NCBI GenBank assembly: GCA_012295275.1 | Contig: CM022676.1 | Location: forward strand, 160,641 to 224,640 | Reading direction: 5' to 3' | Origin: Chrysomallon squamiferum | Taxonomy: Eukaryota; Mollusca; Gastropoda; Neomphalida; Peltospiridae | Length of the DNA: 64,000 bases | Shown: positions 1-15,435 of the stretch, in pieces | Numbering within the stretch: position 1 is the stretch's first letter | Layout of the letters: each line of letters opens with the position of its first letter | Notes under the pieces: generated by a model | Database searches by the model: none | Told to the model about the DNA's origin: nothing | Seen by the model: the letters and a program-made list of their open reading frames with translations, nothing else | Made by a program: the position numbers and the translations under genes

Positions 1-279
1 GGACCTAAGTGTAATGTTTGTTAGTGAACACATATCACTAAAGGGAGAGAAGTCTAATCGATATAATTTTTACTTTCCTCAGTGAGTACATCTCACGTAC
101 GGGACCTAACTGTAATCTGTGTTTGTGAACACATATCACTAAAGGGAGATAAGTCTAATCTATATTATTTTTACTTTCCTTAGTGAGTACATCTCACATA
201 ACGGACCTAAGTGTAATGTTTGTTACCGAACACATATCACTAAAGGGAGAGAAGTCTAATCGATATAATTTTTACTTTC

Positions 280-1896
280 CTCAGTGAGTACATCTCAAGT
301 ACGGGACCTAACTGTAATCTGGGCTGGTGAACACATGTCACTTAAGGGAGATAAGTCTAATCCATATAATTTTTACTTTCCTTAGTGAGTACATCTCACA
401 TAACGGGCCTAAGTGTAAGGTTTGTTAGTGAACACATATCACTAAAGGGAGAGAAGTCTAATCGATATAATTTTTACTTTCCTCAGTGAGTACATCTCAA
501 GTACGGGACCTAACTGTAATCTGGGCTGGTGAACACATATCACTTAAGGGAGATAAGTCTAATCCATATAATTTTTACTTTCCTTAGTGAGTACATCTCA
601 CGTACGGGACCTGACTGTAATGTGTGTTAGTGAACACATATCACTAAAGGGAGAGAAGTCTAATCCATATAATTTTTACTTTCCTTAGTGAGTACATCTC
701 ACATAACGGACCTAAGTGTAAGGTTTGTTTCTGAACACATGTCACTAAAGGGAGATAAGTCTAATCCATATAATGTTTACTTTCCTTAGTGAGTACATCT
801 CACATAACGGACCTAAGTGTAAGGTTTGTTTGTGAACACATGTCACTAAAGGGAGATAAGTCTAATCCATATAATTTTTACTTTCCTTAGTGAGTACATC
901 TCAAGTAAGGGACCTAACTGTAATGTGTGTTTGTGAACACATATCACTAAAGGGAGATAAGTCTAATCGATATAATTTTTACTTTCCTTAGTGAGTACAT
1001 CTCACATAACGGACCTAAGTGTAAGCTTTGTTAGTGAACACATATCAGTAAAGGGAGAGAAGTCTAATCGATATAATTTTTACTTTCCTCAGTGAGTACA
1101 TCTCAAGTACGGGACCTAACTGTAATCTGGGCTGGTGAACACATGTCACTAAAGGGAGATAAGTCTAATCGATATAATTTTTACTTTCCTTAGTGAGTAC
1201 ATCTCACATAACGGACCTAAGTGTAAGGTTTGTTAGTGAACACATATCACTAAAGGGAGAGAAGTCTAATCGATATAATTTTTACTTTCCTCAGTGAGTA
1301 CATCTCAAGTACGGGACCTAACTGTAATCTGGGCTGGTGAACACATATCACTTAAGGGAGATAAGTCTAATCCATATAATTTTTACTTTCCTTAGTGAGT
1401 ACATCTCACGTACGGGACCTGACTGTAATGTGTGTTAGTGAACACATATCACTAAAGGGAGAGAAGTCTAATTCATATAATTTTTACTTTCCTTAGTGAG
1501 TACATCTCACATAACGGACCTAAGTGTAAGGTTTGTTTCTGAACACATGTCACTAAAGGGAGATAAGTCTAATCCATATAATGTTTACTTTCCTTAGTGA
1601 GTACATCTCACATAACGGACCTAAGTGTAAGGTTTGTTTGTGAACACATGTCACTAAAGGGAGATAAGTCTAATCCATATAATTTTTACTTTCCTTAGTG
1701 AGTACATCTCAAGTACGGGACCTATCTGTAATGTGTGTTTGTGAACACATATCACTAAAGGGAGATAAGTCTAATCGATATAATTTTTACTTTCCTTAGT
1801 GAGTACATCTCACATAACGGACCTAAGTGTAAGCTTTGTTAGTGAACACATATCAGTAAAGGGAGAGAAGTCTAATCGATATAATTTTTACTTTCC
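280..1896 (+). repeat. Two copies of an 808-bp (8-monomer) higher-order repeat
   Basis: Diagnostic monomer variants recur exactly 808 bp apart, which is eight times 101. A TTTCTGAACACATGTCAC variant occurs around 728 and again around 1536. An AAGCTTTG...ATCAGTAAAGGG variant occurs at 1023 and again at 1831. The two eight-monomer blocks are nearly identical, and a third partial block continues to about 2290. Confidence 0.85.
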
Positions 1897-2303
1897 TCAG
1901 TGAGTACATCTCAAGTACGGGACCTAACTGTAATCTGGGCTGGTGAACACATGTCACTAAAGGGAGATAAGTCTAATCGATATAATTTTTACTTTCCTTA
2001 GTGAGTACATCTCGCATAACGGACCTAAGTGTAAGCTTTCTTAGTGAACACATATCACTAAAGGGAGAGAAGTCTAATTGATATAATTTTTACTTTCCTC
2101 AGTGAGTACATCTCAAGTACGGGACCTAACTGTAATCTGGGCTGGTGAACACATATCACTTAAGGGAGATAAGTCTAATCCATATAATTTTTACTTTCCT
2201 TAGTGAGTACATCTCACGTACGGGACCTGACTGTAATGTGTGTTAGTGAACACATATCACTAAAGGTAGAGAAGTCTAATCGATATCATTTTTAGTTTGC
2301 TTA

Positions 2304-2373
<70 letters not shown>

Positions 2374-5320
2374 ACACTTACAAATACACACACTCACACA
2401 CACATATTCAGAGAAACATCTCCTACTGAATACATATACAATTGTAAAAGAAACAGAATTGAATTAATTAAATATTGCCAGAAAATTTAATAATAAATAA
2501 ACATCAGAATATTAATAAAATACAAAAGAAATAAAAAATTATGATTTGAAAAACCATTCTATCAAACGACAAAATAAAAAAATCAGTAAATAAAATAATT
2601 TATTGTAAAAACAACAAGTTAAGTAGACAGGATAGAATAAATAAATAAATAAACAAATAAGTAAAGTATTAAACTGTATTGTGAAAAATCGATTTAATTG
2701 TTGATTTCTTTTGTGTGAAAAAATTCGAATAAATTGTTTTGATTTCTTTTATAACTTTTACTTTCCTTAGTGAGTACATCTCACGTAATTGACCTAACAC
2801 TAATCTGTGTTTGTGAACACATATCACTAAAGGGAGATAATCCATATAACTTTTACTTTCCTTAGTGAGTACATCTCACATAACGGACCTAAGTGTAATG
2901 TTTGTTAGTGAACACATATCACTAAAGGGAGAGAAGTCTAATCGATATAATTTTTACTTTCCTCAGTGAGTACATCTCACATAACGGACCTAACTGTAAT
3001 CTGTGTTTGTGAACACATATCACTAAAGGGAGATAAGTCTAATCCATATAATTTTTACTTTCCTTAGTGAGTACATCTCACATAACGGACCTAAGTGTAA
3101 TGTTTGTTAGTGAACACATATCACTAAAGGGAGAGAAGTCTAATCGATATAATTTTTACTTTCCTCAGTGAGTACATCTCAAGTAAGGGACCTAACTGTA
3201 ATCTGTGTTTGTGAACACATATCACTAAAGGGAGATAAGTCTAATCCATATAATTTTTACTTTCCTCAGTGAGTACATCTCACATACGGGACCTAACTGT
3301 AATCTGTGTTAGTGAACACATATCACTAAAGGGAGATAAGTCTAATCCATATAATTTTTACTTTCCTTAGTGAGTACATCTCACGTACGGGACCTAACTG
3401 TAATGTTTGTTAGTGAACACATATCACTAAAGGGAGAAAAGTCTAATCGATATCATTTTTAGTTTCCTTAGTATATATATATATATATATAAAACTTTAC
3501 AAATACACACACACACAAACACACATATCAGAGAAACATCTCCTACTGAATACATATACAATTGTAAAAGAAAAACAGAATTGAATTAATTAAATATTGC
3601 CAGAAAATTTAATAATAAATAAACATCAGAATATTAATTTCCTTATACAAAAAGAAATAAAAAATTATGATTTGAAAAACCATTCTATCAAACGACAAAA
3701 TAAAAAAATCAGTAAATAAAATAATTTATTGTAAAAACAACAAGTTAAGTAGACAGGATAGAATAAATAAATAAATAAACAAATAAGTAAAGTATTAAAC
3801 TGTATTGTGAAAAATCGATATAATTGTTGATTTCTTTTGTGAGTACACCTCACGTAATGGACCTAACACTAATCTGTGTTTGTGAACACATATCACTAAA
3901 GGGAGATAAGTCTAATCCATATAATTTTTACTTTCCTTAGTGAGTACATCTCACATAACGGACCTAAGTGTAAGGTTTGTTTGTGAACACATGTCACTAA
4001 AGGGAGATAAGTCTAATCCATATAATTTTTACTTTCCTTAGTGAGTACATCTCACATAACGGACCTAAGTGTAATGTTTGTTAGTGAACACATATCACTA
4101 AAGGGAGAGAAGTCTAATCGATATAATTTTTACTTTCCTCAGTGAGTACATCTCAAGTACGGGACCTAACTGTAATCTGGGCTGGTGAACACATATCACT
4201 AAAGGGAGATAAGTCTAATCGATATAATTTTTACTTTCCTTAGTGAGTACATCTCACGTACGGGACCTAACTGTAATGTGTGTTAGTGAACACATATCAC
4301 TAAAGGGAGAGAAGTCTAATCGATATCATTTTTAGTTTGCTTAGTATATATATATATATATATATAGAAACACTTACAAATACACACACTCACACACACA
4401 TATTCAGAGAAACATCTCCTACTGAATACATATACAATTGTAAAAGAAACAGAATTGAATTAATTAAATATTGCCAGAAAATTTAATAATTAATAAACAT
4501 CAGAATATTAATAAAATACAAAAGAAATAAAAAATTATGATTTGAAAACCATTCTATCAAACGACAAAATAAAAAAAAAATCAGTAAATAAAATAATTTA
4601 TTGTAAAAACAACAAGTTAAGTAGACAGGATAGAATAAATAAATAAATAAACAAATAAATAAAGTATTAAACTGTATTGTGAAAAATCGATATAATTGTT
4701 GATTTCCTTTGTGAGTACATCTCACGTAATGGACCTAACACTAATCTGTGTTTGTGAACACATATCACTAAAGGGAGATAAGTCTAATCCATATAATTTT
4801 TACTTTCCTTAGTGAGTACATCTCACATAACGGACCTAAGTGTAAGGTTTGTTAGTGAACACATATCACTAAAGGGAGATAAGTCTAATCCATATAATTT
4901 TTACTTTCCTTAGTGAGTACATCTCACATAACGGACCTAACTGTAATCTGTTGTTTGTGAACACATGTCACTAAAAGGGAGATAAGTCTAATCCATATAA
5001 TTTTTACTTTCCTTAGTGAGTACATCTCACATAACGGACCTAACTGTAATGTTTGTTAGTGAACACATATCACTAAAGGGAGAGAAGTCTAATCGATATA
5101 ATTTTTACTTTCCTCAGTGAGTACATCTCAAGTACGGGACCTAACTGTAATCTGGGTTGGTGAACACATATCACTAAAGGGAGATAAGTCTAATCCATAT
5201 AATTTTTACTTTCCTTAGTGAGTACATCTCACGTAACGGACCTAACTGTAATGTGTGTTAGTGAACACATATCACTAAAAAGGGAGAGAAGTCTAATCGA
5301 TATCATTTTTAGTTTGCTTA

Positions 5321-5408
5321 GTATATATATATATATATATAGTGAACATATCACTAAAATGGGAGAACACATATCACTAAGTATAATCGATATCATTTTT
5401 AGTTTGCT

Positions 5409-5440
<32 letters not shown>
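5321..5440 (+). repeat. Spacer with duplicated (TA)n start
   Basis: In this spacer copy the (TA)n tract and the adjacent end of the monomer occur twice, at 5321-5340 and 5409-5437. Between them lies a short scrambled monomer fragment. Other spacers have a single tract. Confidence 0.75.
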
Positions 5441-5460
<20 letters not shown>

Positions 5461-6304
5461 TATTCAGAGAAACATCTCCTACTGAATACATATACAATTG
5501 TAAAAGAAACAGAATTGAATTAATTAAATATTGCCAGAAAATTTAATAATAAATAAACATCAGAATATTAATAAAATACAAAAAGAAATAAAAAATTATG
5601 ATTTGAAAACCATTCTATCAAACGACAAAATAAAAAAAATCAGTAAATAAAATAATTTATTGTAAAAACAACAAGTTAAGTAGACAGGATAGAATAAATA
5701 AATAAGTAAACAAATAAATAAAGTATTAAACTGTATTGTGAAAAATCGATATAATTGTTGATTTCTTTTGTGAGTACATCTCACGTAATGGACCTAACAC
5801 TAATCTGTGTTTAGAACACATATCACTAAACACATATCACTAAAGGGAGATAAGTCTAATCCATATAATGTTTTTAATTTTCCTTTCCTTAGTGTGATCT
5901 ACATCTCACATAACGGACCTAAGTGTAATCTCAAGGTTTGTTTGTGAACACATATCACTAAAGGGAGATAAGTCTAATCGATATAATTTTTACTTTCCTT
6001 AGTGAGTACATCTCACATAACGGACCTAAGTGTAATGTTTGTTAGTGAACACATATCACTAAAGGGAGAGAAGTCTAATCGATATAATTTTTACTTTCCT
6101 CAGTGAGTACATCTCAAGTACGGGACCTAACTGTAATCTGGGCTGGTGAACACATATCACTTAAGGGAGATAAGTCTAATCCATATAATTTTTACTTTCC
6201 TTAGTGAGTACATCTCACGTACGGGACCTAACTGTAATGTGTGTTAGTGAACACATATCACTAAAGGGAGAGAAGTCTAATCGATATCATTTTTAGTTTG
6301 CTTA

Positions 6305-6342
<38 letters not shown>

Positions 6343-7615
6343 ACACTTACAAATACACACACTCACACACACATATTCAGAGAAACATCTCCTACTGAAT
6401 ACATATACAATTGTAAAAGAAACAGAATTGAATTAATTAAATATTGCCAGAAAATTTAATAATAAATAAACATCAGAATATTAATAAAATACAAAAGAAA
6501 TAAAAAATTATGATTTGAAAAACCATTCTATCAAACGACAAAATAAAAAAAACAGTAAATAAAATAATTTATTGTAAAAACAACAAGTTAAGTAGACAGG
6601 ATAGAATAAATAAATAAATAAACAAATAAATAAAGTATTAAACTGTATTGTGAAAAATCGATATAATTGTTGATTTCTTTTGTGAGTACATCTCACGTAA
6701 TGGACCTAACACTAATCTGTGTTTGTGAACACATATCACTAAAGGGAGATAAGTCTAATCCATATAATTTTTACTTTCCTTAGTGAGTACATCTCACATA
6801 ACGGACCTAAGTGTAAGGTTTGTTTGTGAACACATGTCACTAAAGGGAGATAAGTCTAATCCATATAATTTTTACTTTCCTTAGTGAGTACATCTCACAT
6901 AACGGACCTAACTGTAATCTTTGTTTGTGAACACATGTCACTAAAGGGAGATAAGTCTAATCCATATAATTTTTACTTTCCTTAGTGAGTACATCTCACA
7001 TAACCCTAACTGTAATCGGACCTAACTGTAATCCATGTGTTTTTCCTTAGTGAACACATATCACTAAAGGGAGATAAGTCTAATCGATATAATTTTTACT
7101 TTCCTTAGTGAGTACATCTCACATAACGGACCTAAGTGTAATCTTTGTTAGTGAACACATATCACTAAAGGGAGAGAAGTCTAATCGATATAATTTTTAC
7201 TTTCCTTAGTGAGTACATCTCACATAACGGACCTAACTGTAATCTTTGTTAGTGAACACATGTCACTAAAGGGAGATAAGTCTAATCCATATAATTTTTA
7301 CTTTCCTTAGTGAGTACATCTCACATAACGGACCCTAAGTGTGTAATGTTTGTTAGTGAACACATATCACTAAAGGGAGAGAAGTCTAATCGATATAATT
7401 TTTACTTTCCTCAGTGAGTACATCTCAAGTACGGGACCTAACTGTAATCTGGGCTGGTGAACACATATCACTTAAGGGAGATAAGTCTAATCCATATAAT
7501 TTTTACTTTCCTTAGTGAGTACATCTCACGTACGGGACCTAACTGTAATGTGTGTTAGTGAACACATATCACTAAAGGGAGAGAAGTCTAATCGATATCA
7601 TTTTTAGTTTGCTTA

Positions 7616-7649
<34 letters not shown>

Positions 7650-8498
7650 CACTTACAAATACACACACTCACACACACATATTCAGATAAACATCTCCTA
7701 CTGAATACATATACAATTGTAAAAGAAACAGAATTGAATTAATTAAATATTGCCAGAAAATTTAATAATTAAATAAACATCAGAATATTAATAAAATACA
7801 AAAGAAATAAAAAATTATGATTTGAAAAACCATTCTATCAAACGACAAAATAAAAAAAAATCAGTAAATAAAATAATTTATTTTATTGTAAAAACAACAA
7901 GTTAAGTAGACAGGATAGAATAAATAAATAAATAAACAAATAAATAAAGTATTAAACTGTATTGTGAAAAATCGATATAATTGTTGATTTCTTTTGTGAG
8001 TACATCTCAAGTAATGGACCTAACACTAATCTGTGTTTGTGAACACATATCACTAAAGGGAGATAATCCATATAACTTTTACTTTCCTTAGTGAGTACAT
8101 CTCACATAACGGACCTAAGTGTAAGCTTTGTTAGTGAACACATATCACTAAAAAGGGAGATAAGTCTAATCGATATAATTTTTACTTTCCTTAGTGAGTA
8201 CATCTCAAGTAACGGACCTAACTGTAATCTGGGTTGGTGAACACATATCACTAAAGGGAGAAAGTCTAATCGATATAATTTTTTTTACTTCCTCAGTGAG
8301 TACATCTCAAGTACGGGACCTAACTGTAATCTGGGCTGGTGAACACATATCACTAAAGGGAGATAAGTCTAATCCATATAATTTTTACTTTCCTTAGTGA
8401 GTACATCTCACGTACGGGACCTAACTGTAATGTGTGTTAGTGAACACATATCACTAAAGGGAGAGAAGTCTAATCGATATCATTTTTAGTTTGCTTAG

Positions 8499-8529
<31 letters not shown>

Positions 8530-11500
8530 CTTACAAATACACACACTCACACACACATATTCAGAGAAACATCTCCTACTGAATACATATACAATTGTAA
8601 AAGAAACAGAATTGAATTAATTAAATATTGCCAGAAAATTTAATAATTAAATAAACATCAGAATATTAATAAAATACAAAAGAAATAAAAAATTATGATT
8701 TGAAAAACCATTCTATCAAACGACAAAATAAAAAAATCAGTAAATAAAATAATTTATTGTAAAAACAACAAGTTAAGTAGACAGGATAGAATAAATAAAT
8801 AAGTAAACAAATAAATAAAGTATTAAACTGTATTGTGAAAAATCGATATAATTGTTGATTTCTTTTGTGAGTACATCTCACGTAATGGACCTAACACTAA
8901 TCTGTGTTTGTGAACACATATCACTAAAGGGAGATAAGTCTAATCCATATAATTTTTACTTTCCTTAGTGAGTACATCTCACATAACGGACCTAAGTGTA
9001 AGGTTTGTTAGTGAACACATATCACTAAAGGGAGAGAAGTCTAATCGATATAATTTTTACTTTCCTCAGTGAGTACATCTCAAGTACGGGACCTAACTGT
9101 AATCTGGGTTTGTGAACACATATCACTTAAGGGAGATAAGTCTAATCTATATAATTTTTACTTTCCTTAGTGAGTACATCTCACGTACGGGACCTAACTG
9201 TAATGTGTGTTAGTGAACACATATCACTAAAGGGAGATAAGTCTAATCCATATAATTTTTACTTTCCTTAGTGAACACATATCACACATAAGGGACCTAA
9301 GTGTAATCGATATCATTTTTAAAGGAGTTTGCTTAGTATAGTATATATATATATATATATATATAAACACTTACAAATACACACACTCACACACACATAT
9401 TCAGAGAAACATCTCCTACTGAATACATATACAATTGTAAAAGAAACAGAATTGAATTAATTAAATATTGCCAGAAAATTTAATAATAAATAAACATCAG
9501 AATATTAATAAAATACAAAAGAAATAAAAAATTATGATTTGAAAAACCATTCTATCAAACGACAAAATAAAAAAAAAGTCAGTAAATAAAATAATTTATT
9601 CTAAAAACAACAAGTTAAGTAGACAGGATAGAATAAATAAATAAGTAAACAAATAAATAAAGTATTAAACTGTATTGTGAAAAATCGATATAATTGTTGA
9701 TTTCTTTTGTGAGTACATCTCACGTAATGGACCTAACACTAATCTGTGTTTGTGAACACATATCACTAAAGGGAGATAAGTCTAATCCATATAATTTTTA
9801 CTTTCCTTAGTGAGTACATCTCACATAACGGACCTAAGTGTAAGGTTTGTTTGTGAACACATGTCACTAAAGGGAGATAAGTCTAATCCATATAATTTTT
9901 ACTTTCCTCAGTGAGTACATCTCACATAATGGACCTAACTGTAATCTGTGTTTGTGAACACATATCACTAAAGGGAGATAAGTCTAATCCATATAATGTT
10001 TACTTTCCTTAGTGAGTACATCTCACATAACGGACCTAAGTGTAAGGTTTGTTTGTGAACACATGTCACTAAAGGGAGATAAGTCTAATCCATATAATTT
10101 TTACTTCCTTAGTGAGTACATCTCACATAACGGACCTAAGTGTAATGTTTGTTAGTGAACACATATCACTAAAGGGAGAGAAGTCTAATCGATATAATTT
10201 TTACTTTCCTCAGTGAGTACATCTCAAGTACGGGACCTAACTGTAATCTGGGCTGGTGAACACATATCACTTAAGGGAGATAAGTCTAATCCATATAATT
10301 TTTACTTTCCTTAGTGAGTACATCTCACGTACGGGACCTGACTGTAATGTGTGTTAGTGAACACATATCACTAAAGGGAGAGAAGTCTAATCGATATCAT
10401 TTTTAGTTTGCTTAGTATATATATATATATATATATATAAATATATACACATACAAATACACACACTCACACACACATATTCAGATAAACATCTGCTACT
10501 GAATACATATACAATTGTAAAAGAAACAGAATTGAATTAATTAAATATTGCCAGAAAATTTAATAATTAATAAACATCAGAATATTAATAAAATACAAAA
10601 GAAATAAAAAATTATGATTTGAAAAACCATTCTATCAAACGACAAAATAAAAAAAATCAGTAAATAAAATAATTTATTGTAAAAACAACAAGTTAAGTAG
10701 ACAGGATAGAATAAATAAATAAGTAAACAAATAAATAAAGTATTAAACTGTATTGTGAAAAATCGATATAATTGTTGATTTCTTTTGTGAGTACATCTCA
10801 AGTAATGGACCTAACACTAATCTGTGTTTGTGAACACATATCACTAAAGGGAGATAATCCATATAACTTTTACTTTCCTTAGTGAGTACATCTCACATAA
10901 CGGACCTAAGTGTAAGGTTTGTTAGTGAACACATATCACTAAAGGGAGATAAGTCTAATCGATATAATTTTTACTTTCCTCAGTGAGTACATCTCAAGTA
11001 CGGGACCTAACTGTAATCTGGGCTGGTGAACACATATCACTAAAGGGAGAGAAGTCTAATCGATATAATTTTTACTTTCCTCAGTGAGTACATCTCAAGT
11101 ACGGGACCTAACTGTAATCTGGGCTGGTGAACACATATCACTTAAGGGAGATAAGTCTAATCCATATAATTTTTACTTTCCTTAGTGAGTACATCTCACG
11201 TACGGGACCTGACTGTAATGTGTGTTAGTCAACACATATCACTAAAGGTAGAGAAGTCTAATCGATATCATTTTTAGTTTGCTTAGTGTATATATATATA
11301 TATATAGAAACACTTACAAATACACACACTCACACACACATATTCAGAGAAACATCTCCTACTGAATACATATACAATTGTAAAAGAAACAGAATTGAAT
11401 TAATTAAATATTGCCAGAAAATTTAATAATTAATAAACATCAGAATATTAATAAAATACAAAAGAAATAAAAAATTATGATTTGAAAAACCATTCTATCA

Positions 11501-14500
11501 AACGACAAAATAAAAAAAATCAGTAAATAAAATAATTTATTGTAAAAACAACAAGTTAAGTAGACAGGATAGAATAAATAAATAAGTAAACAAATAAATA
11601 AAGTATTAAACTGTACTGTGAAAAATCGATATAATTGTTGATTTCTTTTGTGAGTACATCTCAAGTAATGGACCTAACACTAATCTGTGTTTGTGAACAC
11701 ATATCACTAAAGGGAGATACTCCATATAACTTTTACTTTCCTTAGTGAGTACATCTCACATAACGGACCTAAGTGTAAGCTTTGTTAGTGAACACATATC
11801 ACTAAAGGGAGAGAAGTCTAATCGATATAATTTTTACTTTCCTCAGTGAGGACATCTCAAGTACGGGACCTAACTGTAATCTGGGCTGGTGAACACATAT
11901 CACTAAAGGGAGATAAGTCTAATCGATATAATTTTTACTTTCCTTTGTGACTACATCTCACGTATGCGACCTAACTGTAATGTGTGTTAGTGAACACATA
12001 TCACTAAAGGGAGAGAAGTCTAATCGATATCATTTTTAGTTTGCTTAGTATATATTTATATATATAGTAACACTTACAAATACACACACTCACACACACA
12101 TATTCAGTGAAACATCTCCTACTGAATACATATACAATTGTAAAAGAAACAGAATTGAATTAATTAAATATTGCCAGAAAATTTAATAATAAATAAACAT
12201 CAGAATATTAATAAAATAGAAAAGAAATAAAAAATTATGATTTGAAAAACCATTCTATCAAACGACAAAATAAAAAAATCAGTAAATAAAATAATTTATT
12301 CTAAAAACATCAAGTTAAGTAGACAGGATAGAATAAATAAATAAGTAAACAAATAAATAAAGTATTAAACTGTATTGTGAAAAATCGATATAATTGTTGA
12401 TTTCTTTTGTGAGTACATCTCACGTAATGGACCTAACACTAATCTGTGTTTGTGAACACATATCACTAAAGGGAGATAAGTCTAATCCATATAATGTTTA
12501 CTTTCCTTAGTGAGTACATCTCACATAACGGACCTAAGTGTAAGGTTTGTTTGTGAACACATGTCACTAAAGGGAGATAAGTCTAATCCATATAATTTTT
12601 ACTTTCCTCAGTGAGTACATCTCACGTACGGGACCTAACTGTAATGTGTGTTAGTGAACACATATCACTAAAGGGAGATAAGTCTAATCCATATAATTTT
12701 TACTTTCCTTAGTGAGTACATCTCACATAACGGACCTAAGTGTAAGGTTTGTTTGTGAACACATGTCACTAAAGGGAGATAAGTCTAATCCATATAATTT
12801 TTACTTTCCTTAGTGAGTACATCTCACATAACGGACCTAAGTGTAATGTTTGTTAGTGAACACATATCACTAAAGGGAGAGAAGTCTAATCGATATAATT
12901 TTTACTTTCCTCAGTGAGTACATCTCAAGTACGGGACCTAACTGTAATCTGGGCTGGTGAACACATATCACTTAAGGGAGATAAGTCTAATCCATATAAT
13001 TTTTACTTTCCTTAGTGAGTACATCTCACGTACGGGACCTGACTGTAATGTGTGTTAGTGAACACATATCACTAAAGGAGAGAAGTCTAATCGATATCAT
13101 TTTTAGTTTGCTTAGTATATATATATATATATATATAACACTTACAAATACACACACTCACACACACATATTCAGATAAACATCTGCTACTGAATACATA
13201 TACAATTGTAAAAGAAACAGAATTGAATTAATTAAATATTGCCAGAAAATTTAATAATTAATAAACATCAGAATATTAATAAAATACAAAAGAAATAAAA
13301 AATTATGATTTGAAAAACCATTCTATCAAACGACAAAATAAAAAAATCAGTAAATAAAATAATTTATTGTAAAAACAACAAGTTAAGTAGACAGGATAGA
13401 ATAAATAAATAAATAAACAAATAAATAAAGTATTAAACTGTATTGTGAAAAATCGATATAATTGTTGATTTCTTTTGTGAGTACATCTCAAGTAATGGAC
13501 CTAACACTAATCTGTGTTTGTGAACACATATCACTAAAGGGAGATAATCCATATAACTTTTACTTTCCTTAGTGAGTACATCTCACATAACGGACCTAAG
13601 TGTAAGCTTTGTTAGTGAACACATATCACTAAAGGGAGAGAAGTCTAATCGATATAATTTTTACTTTCCTCAGTGAGTACATCTCAAGTACGGGACCTAA
13701 CTGTAATCTGGGCTGGTGAACACATATCACTAAAGGGAGATAAGTCTAATCGATATAATTTTTACTTTCCTGAGTGAGTACATCTCACATAACGGACCTA
13801 AGTGTAATGTTTGTTAGTGAACACATGTCACTAAAGGGAGATAAGTCTAATCGATATCATTTTAATTTCCTTAGTATATATATATATATATATATAGAAA
13901 CACTTACAAATACACACACTCACACACACATATTCAGAGAAACATCTCCTACTGAATACATATACAATTGTAAAAGAAACGGAATTGAATTAATTAAATA
14001 TTGCCAGAAAATTTAATAATAAATAAACATCAGAATATTAATAAAATACAAAAGAAATAAAAAATTCTGATTTGAAAAACCATTCTATCAAACGACAAAA
14101 TAAAAAAATCAGTAAATAAAATAATTTATTGTAAAAACAACAAGTTAAGTAGACAGGATAGAATAAATAAATAAGTAAACAAATAAATAAAGTATTAAAC
14201 TGTATTGTGAAAAATCGATATAATTGTTGATTTCTTTTGTGAGTACATCTCACGAAATGGACCTAACACTAATCTGTGTTTGTGAACACATATCACTAAA
14301 GGGAGATAAGTCTAATCCATATAATTTTTACTTTCCTTAGTGAGTACATCTAACATAACGGACCTAAGTTTAAGGTTTGTTAGTGAACACATATCATTAA
14401 ATGGATAGAAGTCTAATCGATATAATTTTTACTTTCCTCAGTGAGTACATCTCAAGTAAGGGACCTAACTCTAATCTGTGTTTGTGAAGACATGTCACTA

Positions 14501-15309
14501 AAGGGAGATAAGTCTAATCCATATAATTTTTACTTTCCTCAGTGAGTACATCTCAAGTACGGGACCTAACTGTAATCTGTGTTTGTGAACACATATCACT
14601 AAAGGGAGATAGGTCTAATCGATATCATTTTTAGTTTGCTTAGTATATATATATATATATATATAAAAACACTTACAAATACACACACTCACACACACAT
14701 ATTCAGAGAAACATATCCTACTGAATACATATTCAATTGTAAAAGAAACAGAATTGAATTAATTAAATTTTGCCAGAAACTTTAATAATAAATAAACATC
14801 AGAATATTAATAAAATACAAAAGAAATAACAAATTATGATTTGAAAAACCATTCTATCAAATGACAAAATATAAAAATCAGTAAATAAAATAATTTATTG
14901 TAAAAACAACAAGTTAAGTAGACAGGGATAGAATAAATAAATAAGTAAACAAATAAATAAAGTATTAAACTGTATTGTGAAAAATCGATATTATTGTTGA
15001 TTTCTTTTGTGAGTACATCTCACGTAATGGACCTAACACTAATCTGTGTTTGTGAACACATATCACTAAAGGGAGATAAGTCTAATCCATATAATTTTTA
15101 CTTTCCTTAGTGAGTGCATCTCACATAACGGACCTAAGTGTAAGGTTTGTTAGTGAACACATATCACTAAAGGGAGAGAAGTCTAATCGATATAATTTTT
15201 ACTTTCCTTAGTGAGTACATCTCAAGTAAGGGACCTAAGTGTAATCTGTGTTTCTGAACACATATCTCTAAAGGGAGACAATTCTAAACGATATGATTTT
15301 TAGTTTGCT

Positions 15310-15351
<42 letters not shown>

Positions 15352-15435
15352 ATACACATACAAATACACACACTCACATACACAAACACACATACAGAGA
15401 AACATCTGGTACTGAATGCAGATAAAATTGTAAAA

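Noticed and set aside
3665-14253. Minus-strand frames starting MRCTHKRNQQ as real membrane proteins
   Set aside because: They sit in satellite spacers, start in the monomer, are A/T-run dependent, and are broken in several copies by homopolymer indels.
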